From contig NZ_JQJH01000019.1 in NCBI RefSeq assembly GCF_000745425.1, forward strand, positions 1-64,000: DNA of 64,000 bases, read 5' to 3'. Origin of the DNA: Beijerinckia mobilis (GTDB lineage: Bacteria; Pseudomonadota; Alphaproteobacteria; Rhizobiales; Beijerinckiaceae). Shown one piece after another: positions 56,997-64,000 of the stretch; the first letter of the stretch is position 1; every line of letters begins with the position of its first letter. The notes below the pieces were generated by a model, which was not told the origin of the DNA, did no database searches, and saw only the letters and a program-made list of their open reading frames with translations. A program made the translations under genes and the position numbers.

Positions 56997-57461
56997 TCAT
57001 TTTGGAGGAAAATGCATCGCATTGCGGCGCATTCTATGCCTTGGTGAGGCCGTTTTCAGCGGTCTGATTGCCAGACCGCAGACGAGAACATAATCGAAAT
57101 AAAGGCCTTTCCAGGCGAAATCATCAAGAATGATGGGTTCCGCATCCGCACATCGCGCAAAGTCGGCGATGCAGGCAGCCTCATATTCTTCGGGCGGAAC
57201 GCTGTCGAGCCGGGCATCCAGCGGAAGAGTGGGGAAAAGCCCTTCCTGACGCAAGCGGATTTTGCGCAAGCGGAGTGAGTCCGGCGCTTCGCGGCTGACG
57301 AAGCGAAGCACCCACTCATCCATCCCATATTCGAAGGGGGCGCGGATCAGATAAAGCCAGTCGACATCAGCGCCATCATCACGGAAAACCGTGAGAATGG
57401 CGCTGAGCACTCCCAGCATCTCTCTTGCGGAAAATGCGATCCGCTCCGGTTCCTTGGACAA
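56997..57461 (-). CDS. Hypothetical protein between dxs and tlyA
   Basis: Not recognised. The 154-aa soluble protein starts MSKEPERIAFSAREMLGVLS. Segments VDWLYLIRAPFEYGMDEWVL and LPLDARLDSVPPEEYEAACI look like a folded, regular protein. It lies 6 bases after dxs and 7 bases before tlyA, clearly within the operon. Its position is where xseB (exonuclease VII small subunit) often lies, but the sequence and length do not match XseB. Confidence 0.65.
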   Translation of the reverse strand: MSKEPERIAFSAREMLGVLSAILTVFRDDGADVDWLYLIRAPFEYGMDEWVLRFVSREAPDSLRLRKIRLRQEGLFPTLPLDARLDSVPPEEYEAACIADFARCADAEPIILDDFAWKGLYFDYVLVCGLAIRPLKTASPRHRMRRNAMHFPPK

Positions 57462-57467
57462 GGCTCC

Positions 57468-59429
57468 TCAGGCGATCAGGCTCTGGTGGGCTTCTTGCTC
57501 ACGCCCAAGCGTCGAGAGAACTTTGGCGACGATCCCCTTCGCATCAAGACCGGCCTGGGCGTAAAGCCGCTCCGGCTTGTCATGGTCGAGGAAGACGTCC
57601 GGCAGCACCATGGAGCGGAATTTCAGCCCTGTTGAATCGAGCAATCCTTCCTCGGCGAGCGCCTGCATAACGAAGGAGCCGAAACCGCCGACACTGCCTT
57701 CCTCAATGGTCACAAGCACCTGATGGGACTTGGCGATCTGACGCAGGAGCTCGAGGTCGAGAGGCTTGGCAAAACGGGCATCGGCGACCGTTACGGAGAC
57801 GCCATAGCCAGCAAGGAGATCTGCTGCCTTCGTTGCTTCGGCCAGACGCGTGCCGAGCGAGAGCAGAGCCACCGTCGTACCTTCGCGGATAACACGGCCC
57901 TTGCCAATATCGAGGATCTCGCCGATCTGCGGCAATTCGATCCCGACCCCTTCGCCGCGCGGATAACGGAAGGCGATCGGGCCTTGATCGTAAGCCGCCG
58001 CCGTGGCGACCATATGGACGAGCTCGGCCTCATCGGCGGCGGCCATCACGACCATATTGGGCAATATGCCGAGATAGGAAACGTCGAAGGAACCAGCATG
58101 CGTCGCCCCATCGGCTCCGACGAGACCGGCTCTGTCGATGGCGAAACGCACGGGTAGATTTTGCAGCGCCACATCGTGGACGACCTGATCATAGCCGCGC
58201 TGCAGGAAGGTGGAATAAAGCGCGCAGAACGGGCGATAGCCTTCCGTCGCAAGACCAGCGGCGAAGGTCACGGCATGTTGTTCGGCAATGCCGACATCGA
58301 AAGTCCGTTCCGGAAAAGCCTTGCCGAAAACATCGAGGCCGGTGCCACCGGGCATGGCAGCGGAAATGGCCACGATCTTGTCGTCGCGCTCGGCCTCCTT
58401 GACCAGGGCATCGGCGAAAACCCGCGTATAGGAAGGCGCATTGGCTTTCGGTTTTGCCTGGACGCCGGTCACGACATCGAAAGTATGGACACTATGATAT
58501 TTGTCGCTGGCGGCGGCGGCCGGCGCATAACCTTTGCCCTTCTGCGTCACGACATGGACGAGGATTGGGCCGGTTTCCTTGAAATCGCGGACGTTTTTCA
58601 GAACGGGCAGCAGATGGTCGAGATTGTGACCATCGATGGGACCGACATAATAAAAGCCGAGTTCCTCAAACATTGTGCCGCCGGCCCAGAAGTTCCGGGC
58701 GAATTCTTCCGTCTTGCGGGCTCTGTCATAGATGAAATTGGGCAGATGGCGGCCGAGCTGCTTCGCGGCTTCCCGCACCGTGCGATAGGTGCCGCCGGAG
58801 ACGAGCCTGGCGAGATAGGCGGAAAGGGCGCCCGCTGGCGGGGCAATCGACATCTCATTGTCGTTGAGGATGACGATCAGGCGCGAATGCATCGCCCCGG
58901 CATTATTCATGGCCTCATAGGCCATGCCGGCCGACATGGCCCCGTCGCCGATCACCGCGATGACGTTGTTGTGACCGCCTGATAGCGTCGTCGCCACGGC
59001 CATGCCGAGCCCGGCGGAAATGGATGTGGAAGAATGCGCCGTGCCGAAAGGATCGTAGACACTTTCCGAACGTTTCGTGAATCCGGAAAGGCCACCCGCA
59101 CGCCGCAATGTGCGGATGCGGTCCCGGCGGCCAGTGAGAATCTTGTGAGGATAGGCTTGATGGCCGACATCCCAGATCAGCCGGTCATTAGGGGTGTCGA
59201 AGACATAATGCAGGGCAACCGTCAACTCGACGACGCCGAGGCCGGCGCCGAGATGGCCACCCGTAACGGAGACGGCATCGATCGTCTCGGTGCGCAATTC
59301 ATCCGCGAGCTGCGTCAAATCCGCTTCTTTGAGACGTCGCAGATCTGTCGGGGTGTCAATCGTATCGAGAAGGGGAGTTTTCGAATCTTTCCTCACCAGC
59401 GCCTCTTGGGTGGAAGTTCCGTGCGACAC
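57468..59429 (-). CDS. dxs: 1-deoxy-D-xylulose-5-phosphate synthase
   Basis: First enzyme of the MEP isoprenoid pathway: pyruvate + glyceraldehyde 3-phosphate to DXP, thiamine-diphosphate dependent. The product is 653 aa with GTG start and GAGGA 5 bases upstream. The ThDP motif is [18 protein letters not shown] (161-178), active-site His in GGHLGAGLG (His59) and AHSSTS (His131), and the transketolase pyrimidine-binding domain around [17 protein letters not shown]. Full length. Heads the minus-strand cluster with tlyA and the RNA methyltransferase. Confidence 0.97.
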   Translation of the reverse strand: MSHGTSTQEALVRKDSKTPLLDTIDTPTDLRRLKEADLTQLADELRTETIDAVSVTGGHLGAGLGVVELTVALHYVFDTPNDRLIWDVGHQAYPHKILTGRRDRIRTLRRAGGLSGFTKRSESVYDPFGTAHSSTSISAGLGMAVATTLSGGHNNVIAVIGDGAMSAGMAYEAMNNAGAMHSRLIVILNDNEMSIAPPAGALSAYLARLVSGGTYRTVREAAKQLGRHLPNFIYDRARKTEEFARNFWAGGTMFEELGFYYVGPIDGHNLDHLLPVLKNVRDFKETGPILVHVVTQKGKGYAPAAAASDKYHSVHTFDVVTGVQAKPKANAPSYTRVFADALVKEAERDDKIVAISAAMPGGTGLDVFGKAFPERTFDVGIAEQHAVTFAAGLATEGYRPFCALYSTFLQRGYDQVVHDVALQNLPVRFAIDRAGLVGADGATHAGSFDVSYLGILPNMVVMAAADEAELVHMVATAAAYDQGPIAFRYPRGEGVGIELPQIGEILDIGKGRVIREGTTVALLSLGTRLAEATKAADLLAGYGVSVTVADARFAKPLDLELLRQIAKSHQVLVTIEEGSVGGFGSFVMQALAEEGLLDSTGLKFRSMVLPDVFLDHDKPERLYAQAGLDAKGIVAKVLSTLGREQEAHQSLIA

Positions 59430-60515
59430 GCGGTCCTCGGTTTCAGCGGAGGAGGCGGTCCTTGAGTTGCGAGGAAAACGAAAAGCGTTTCCCTATTCGC
59501 CATATTAATCTTCATCCCTAAACCATTCGTCAGCGGGCGGGCAATGCGCCACTTTTGAAATTGTGTCTTTTTGGCAAATCTTTCGACAGGCGCGACCTTT
59601 GCGTCACACTCTTTCCTCTTGCTCTTCACGCAATCCACCCTTCCAAAACATTGGATGGCTGGAAGATGAGGTTCATCATCGCGCGAATGCTTCGATCAAT
59701 CCTTTCGTCTCGATGTCTTGAGGAGTGATATTGAAGCCCCGAAGAATGCGGTCGCGATGATGCGGCTATGCGAAAACAATATTTTGCATCATGCGCTTAT
59801 CAATTAGAACAGAGGATGAATGGCGAACGACACGCTATATTTTCGATGGCAATAAAGGGTGATCACCGCCGGTATTTCCTCTGGAAAATTGTAGTTCTGG
59901 ACGAATTATTGAACTTCCCGGAGATTTTCCGCGTGCAGGCAATTGCGGCTATGATCAAAGCTGATAGAAGGGTGTCAGTAACTTGAGGAATGACGGTCGC
60001 GGACATCCTTCTTGAGAGTAGGTTTGAAAGCAACACCAATGGATGGAATGTTACCGGAGTCGGTGAAGCTGGAGAAGAAGGTTGCTTCTGGCTTGATGTT
60101 ATTTCATCAATGCCGGATTATAGACGGGTTATGCATTTTGGATATCTGACGTATTTTCACCATGAAACTTTGGTCCAATCATTCCATCAACAGCATCAAT
60201 CGCAAAAGCGAAAGGGGTCGCTTGCAGCGGGCGTTCTAGAGCGTTTCGGATATATCCAGAAACGCTTCCCTCAAAAAGCAGAGCATTTTCATGGTAATCG
60301 ATTGGTGAGGTGACAGCAGCCAGGCATTGCCTCCATCCGGGTGCGAGTGTTTTAGATATTTCCGAAATGTTCTGTTAACTCCGCGAGAGCGTTGCCGAGG
60401 GTTTCGAATCGCGCCGCGATTCCTCTCAAAAGGGAAAGGCCTGGAGGTTGGTTCATCCGGCCAAGGCGTTCGGTTTTCGGTTTGACGCGGTGCGTCGCTT
60501 GAAGGGCAAAGCCAG
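59430..60515. other. Long intergenic region with repeats
   Basis: About 1.1 kb with no supported gene; two short frames (59768-59986 and 59990-60313) lack protein character, and the second runs into a repeat. It contains the family A repeat copy at 60235-60305, a weaker related element near 60343-60375 and the palindrome GAATCGCG-CCGCGATTC (60408-60424). The region looks like accumulated repeats and possibly a decayed gene. Confidence 0.5.
60235..60305 (-). repeat. Dispersed repeat family A, copy 2
   Basis: On the minus strand this aligns with 18355-18425, including the exact 17-mer GCGTTTCTGGATATATC at 60249-60265. The plus-strand core GCGTTTCGGATATATCC-A-GAAACGC is a good palindrome. It is preceded by GTTCTAGA, a sequence that also flanks the family B copy near 40892. 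Confidence 0.65.
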
Positions 60516-61130
60516 ATGAATCGAATGGTGGGGACTGCGCCGCACTCCCTGGAGCCGCCAAGTCTGGGGAAATCCATAGTTGCCTTGCGCAAAAACTGGC
60601 CCTGGATCGTCGGTTTCGGAATCCTGAGCAGCCTTTTCGGTGTTGCCGCTCTGTTCCTGTTTTTCTCGGCCACCATTGTGTCGGTCTATCTTATCGCGAT
60701 TTTTATCATTATCGTTGGAGGATGTGAGGTTGCGGCTGGTTTTGGCTCCAGATCCTGGGACCGTTTCTTTTTGTGGATTGTCGCCGGGCTCTGTTATATC
60801 GCCCTCGGTGCGTTTGCGCTTGCCCAGCCCTTGATCGCGGCCGCTTTCTTCACTCTTCTGCTCGGCACAGGCATGATCGTCACGGGCCTCATAAGGCTTT
60901 ATCTCGGTTTGCAATTCGACGATGGAATTCGTGGACCGGTGGTTCTGGCCAGTATAGTGACGTCGCTTGCCGGATTTCTGATCCTCATCGGCTGGCCGAA
61001 CAATAGTATTTTCATCCTGGGCATTCTGTTGGGCCTCGATCTTCTTGTTTGGGGTGTGGGCTGGATTGCTTTTGGGCTGCGGCTGCGGCAGATACATTTT
61101 CTGGCAGGGACAGACGGTGAAGTGGATTAG
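60516..61130 (+). CDS. HdeD-family membrane protein
   Basis: The 204-aa inner-membrane protein with six hydrophobic segments belongs to the HdeD (DUF308) family, linked in E. coli to acid resistance. The N-terminal repeat LRKNWPWIVGFGILSSLFGV and the segment LIAIFIIIVGGCEVAAGFGSRSWD are characteristic. ATG at 60516 or 60525; both have a GAAGGG upstream region. Function in this organism is unverified. Confidence 0.85.
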   Translation: MNRMVGTAPHSLEPPSLGKSIVALRKNWPWIVGFGILSSLFGVAALFLFFSATIVSVYLIAIFIIIVGGCEVAAGFGSRSWDRFFLWIVAGLCYIALGAFALAQPLIAAAFFTLLLGTGMIVTGLIRLYLGLQFDDGIRGPVVLASIVTSLAGFLILIGWPNNSIFILGILLGLDLLVWGVGWIAFGLRLRQIHFLAGTDGEVD

Positions 61131-61277
61131 AGAGGCTGGGCGTCCGGATGCTTGCTGTTTGATCCGCGTCCTGCCTTTGGAAACCTGTCAGGCGAGAAGT
61201 CGCCGGTGAAGCATTCACGACCGGGACAGGTTCGTGAAGGCATTCCTTGCTACCTTTCATAAAGGGAAGATTCCGAT

Positions 61278-63956
61278 ATGGGGAAATGGGTTTATACATT
61301 CGGAGACGGTAAGGCCGAGGGAGCGGGCGGAATGCGCAACCTGCTCGGCGGCAAGGGAGCCAATCTCGCCGAAATGGCCAATCTCGGTCTGCCCGTGCCG
61401 CCCGGCTTCACCATCACGACGGAAGTTTGCACGTATTTTTACGAAAACGGCAAATCCTATCCGGCCGAACTCGTCGGTGAGGTCACCAATGCGCTGGCCC
61501 ATATCGCCGCGCTGACCGGCCGTATTTTCGGTGACAGCCAAAATCCGCTTCTCGTCTCGGTTCGCTCCGGTGCCCGTGCTTCCATGCCCGGCATGATGGA
61601 TACGGTTCTCAATCTCGGATTGAACGATACGACCGTGCTGGCGCTCGCGAAGAATGCCGATGACGAGCGTTTCGCCTATGATTCCTATCGCCGTTTCATT
61701 CAGATGTATTCCAATGTCGTTCTCGGCCTGGAACATCATCATTTCGAGGAAATTCTCGAACATTATAAAGAGAGCAAAGGGTTCGTTCTCGATACCGATC
61801 TCGGCGCGGCCGACTGGCAGCTGATTATTGCTTCCTACAAGAAGCAGGTCGAGGATGCGCTCGGCAAGCCTTTCCCGCAGGATCCGCAGGAGCAATTATG
61901 GGGCGCCATCGGCGCCGTCTTCGGTTCCTGGATGAACGCCCGTGCCATCACCTACCGGCGTCTGCATGATATTCCCGCGAGCTGGGGTACGGCGGTCACG
62001 GTTCAGGCCATGGTCTTCGGCAATATGGGCGAGACCTCCGCGACCGGCGTGGCCTTTACGCGCAACCCTTCGACGGGCGCCAAGGAACTCTATGGCGAGT
62101 TTCTGATCAATGCCCAGGGCGAGGATGTCGTCGCCGGCATCAGAACTCCGCAGAACATCACCGAAGCGGCACGCATCAACGCCGGTTCCGACAAGCCCTC
62201 CATGGAAACCGCGCTTCCCGAGGTTTTCGCTGAATTCGTGCGTACGACCAACCTGCTTGAAAAGCATTACCGTGACATGCAGGATATGGAATTCACGGTC
62301 GAGCGCGGCAAATTGTGGATGTTGCAGACGCGCAATGGCAAGCGGACCGGCAAGGCTGCGCTGCGTATCGCCGTCGATATGGCCAATGAGGGGCTGATCA
62401 CCAAGGAAGAAGCCGTCGGTCGCGTCGAGCCCTCTTCCCTTGATCAGCTTCTGCATCCGACCATCGATCCGAAGGCCGAGCTGACGGTCGTCGCAACCGG
62501 ACTGCCGGCTTCTCCGGGTGCTGCTTCCGGAGAAATCGTCTTTACTTCCGACGAAGCGGAACAATTGAAAAGCGCCGGTCACAAGGTGATTTTGGTCCGC
62601 GTCGAGACGAGCCCTGAAGATATTCACGGCATGCATGCCTCGGAAGGCATTTTGACGACGCGCGGCGGCATGACATCGCACGCGGCCGTGGTTGCGCGTG
62701 GCATGGGCAAGCCCTGCGTTTCTGGTGCAGGCAGCGTGCGTGTCGATTATGCGGCCGGCACTATGACTGCCTCGGGTGTCACCTTCAAGAAAGGTGATAT
62801 GATCACGATCGATGGCGGCACCGGCCAGGTGATCAAGGGAGCAACGCAAATGCTCCAGCCTGAATTGTCGGGTGAATTTGCCATCCTTATGGAATGGGCC
62901 GATAAGGCGCGCCGGATGAACGTTCGTGCCAATGCCGAAACGCCGCAAGATGCGCGGGTGGCGCGCAAGTTCGGCGCGGAAGGCATCGGCCTCTGCCGTA
63001 CCGAACATATGTTCTTCGAGGCAGACCGAATCGTTGCCGTGCGTGAAATGATCCTGGCGGAAAACGAAGCTGGCCGGCGTGCAGCCCTTGCCAAGCTTCT
63101 GCCGATTCAGCGCGGCGACTTCGCCGAATTGTTCGAGATCATGTCCGGTCTTCCTGTCACGATCCGTTTGCTTGATCCCCCGCTGCATGAGTTCCTGCCG
63201 CAGACCGAGGCGGAAATCGCCGAGGTTGCGAAGTCGCTCGATGTTCCGGCTGAAAAGCTCAAGCGTCGTGCGGCGGAGCTCCATGAATTCAACCCGATGC
63301 TTGGTTTCCGCGGCTGCCGTCTGGCGATCGCCTTCCCGGAAATCGCTGAAATGCAGGCGCGTGCGATTTTCGAAGGCGCTGTTGAGGCCAAGAAGAAGAC
63401 TGGCCAGACGGTCCAGCCTGAAGTCATGGTGCCTCTGATCGTTTCCAAGGCTGAGTTCGATATCGTCAAGGATCGGATCGATGCCATGGCCAAACTGGTC
63501 GCCGAAGAAACCGGTGAAACGATTCCCTATAAGGTCGGCACGATGATCGAGACGCCGCGTGCGGCTCTGCGTGCGGGCGACATTGCCGAGACGGCGGAGT
63601 TCTTCTCCTTCGGCACGAACGATCTCACCCAGACCTGTCTCGGCATTTCCCGTGACGACGCTGGCTCCTTCCTTGGCACCTATACCGCCAAGAATATTCT
63701 TCCAAATGATCCTTTCGTCTCGATCGATCAGGAAGGTGTCGGAGAATTGGTAGAACTTGGTGTTACGCGCGGCCGCAAGACGCGATCGGACATCAAGCTT
63801 GGCATCTGCGGTGAGCATGGTGGTGACCCTGCGTCGATCGGCTTCTGCGAAAAGGTCGGTCTGGATTACGTCTCCTGTTCGCCCTTCCGTGTGCCGATAG
63901 CGCGTCTCGCGGCGGCACAGGCGGCCTTGAACCAAGGTGTCGCCTCGCAGGCTTGA
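61278..63956 (+). CDS. ppdK: Pyruvate, phosphate dikinase
   Basis: Interconverts pyruvate + ATP + Pi and phosphoenolpyruvate + AMP + PPi. The complete 892-aa product has the three domains: ATP-grasp N-terminal (GGKGANLAEMANLGLPVPPG; VRSGARASMPGMMDTVLNLG), central phosphohistidine domain with catalytic His near 468 in GGMTSHAAVVARGMGKPCVSG, and PEP/pyruvate TIM barrel (GIGLCRTEHMF; LGICGEHGGDP). GGGAAG lies before the ATG. Together with GlpX it suggests an active gluconeogenic route; no PDRP regulator is visible in the window. Confidence 0.97.
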   Translation: MGKWVYTFGDGKAEGAGGMRNLLGGKGANLAEMANLGLPVPPGFTITTEVCTYFYENGKSYPAELVGEVTNALAHIAALTGRIFGDSQNPLLVSVRSGARASMPGMMDTVLNLGLNDTTVLALAKNADDERFAYDSYRRFIQMYSNVVLGLEHHHFEEILEHYKESKGFVLDTDLGAADWQLIIASYKKQVEDALGKPFPQDPQEQLWGAIGAVFGSWMNARAITYRRLHDIPASWGTAVTVQAMVFGNMGETSATGVAFTRNPSTGAKELYGEFLINAQGEDVVAGIRTPQNITEAARINAGSDKPSMETALPEVFAEFVRTTNLLEKHYRDMQDMEFTVERGKLWMLQTRNGKRTGKAALRIAVDMANEGLITKEEAVGRVEPSSLDQLLHPTIDPKAELTVVATGLPASPGAASGEIVFTSDEAEQLKSAGHKVILVRVETSPEDIHGMHASEGILTTRGGMTSHAAVVARGMGKPCVSGAGSVRVDYAAGTMTASGVTFKKGDMITIDGGTGQVIKGATQMLQPELSGEFAILMEWADKARRMNVRANAETPQDARVARKFGAEGIGLCRTEHMFFEADRIVAVREMILAENEAGRRAALAKLLPIQRGDFAELFEIMSGLPVTIRLLDPPLHEFLPQTEAEIAEVAKSLDVPAEKLKRRAAELHEFNPMLGFRGCRLAIAFPEIAEMQARAIFEGAVEAKKKTGQTVQPEVMVPLIVSKAEFDIVKDRIDAMAKLVAEETGETIPYKVGTMIETPRAALRAGDIAETAEFFSFGTNDLTQTCLGISRDDAGSFLGTYTAKNILPNDPFVSIDQEGVGELVELGVTRGRKTRSDIKLGICGEHGGDPASIGFCEKVGLDYVSCSPFRVPIARLAAAQAALNQGVASQA

Positions 63957-64000
63957 TCAGATCTTATCGCTCCGGCAGGATCGATTGGTGACCCTGCCGC

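Noticed and set aside
59768-60313. Two short plus-strand frames in the dxs-hdeD gap
   Set aside because: No motif or ribosome-binding site; the second extends into a family A repeat. A decayed gene cannot be excluded.
61896-63935. 679-codon open frame on the minus strand
   Set aside because: Exactly antisense to ppdK; its product has no family features and the frame stays open because of codon bias in the GC-rich sense gene.

Overview
The window reads as a chromosomal segment of an alphaproteobacterium of the Hyphomicrobiales (Rhizobiales). Three things support this: an alpha-type tuf/S10/spc ribosomal cluster followed by secY-adk, an rplM-rpsI-argC (type 2 ArgC) block, and an IalB homologue. 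PHA synthase, pyruvate phosphate dikinase, GlpX-type FBPase and a Baeyer-Villiger monooxygenase module would fit the Beijerinckiaceae, but that family assignment is inference.

Region 1 (1-13.7 kb, + strand): the 3' part of tuf, the complete S10-spc series rpsJ-rplCDWB-rpsS-rplV-rpsC-rplP-rpmC-rpsQ-rplNXE-rpsNH-rplFR-rpsE-rpmD-rplO, then secY-adk. A strong intrinsic terminator separates rplO from secY. The usual continuation rpsM-rpsK-rpoA-rplQ is absent after adk. Region 2 (13.8-16.0 kb): three minus-strand genes (small membrane protein, Rrf2 regulator, Cys-rich orphan protein) and an AT-rich spacer. Region 3 (16.0-18.0 kb): rplM-rpsI, a terminator, argC.

Region 4 (18.6-24.0 kb): a Baeyer-Villiger monooxygenase and a serine esterase behind a good -24/-12 (sigma54) promoter, facing a divergent-family AcoR-type sigma54 activator. 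Together they look like a ketone-to-ester-to-acid-plus-alcohol pathway. Region 5 (24.2-36.3 kb): PHA synthase, a degenerate PurD-like ATP-grasp protein, a SRPBCC protein, an isochorismatase-like hydrolase, homoserine dehydrogenase, GlpX FBPase, RNase D and IalB. Region 6 (36.6-44 kb): an RND efflux pair, small membrane proteins and a nitroreductase.

Region 7 (44.2-54.3 kb): cell-surface functions. There is a YfhO-type membrane protein with a secreted partner, then a minus-strand glycan island (1222-aa double glycosyltransferase, TPR/GT-D-like protein, FkbM methyltransferase, ABC-2 export permease). About 47.6-50.8 kb is conspicuously AT-rich, and the composition switches inside the 3' end of the large glycosyltransferase gene, which suggests recent transfer. 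Region 8 (54.4-64 kb): an RNA m5U-type methyltransferase, tlyA, dxs and two small unknown genes on the minus strand, then an HdeD-family membrane protein and ppdK on the plus strand.

Two families of short dispersed palindromic repeats sit in the intergenic gaps. I saw no CRISPR array, insertion sequence, rRNA or convincing tRNA.
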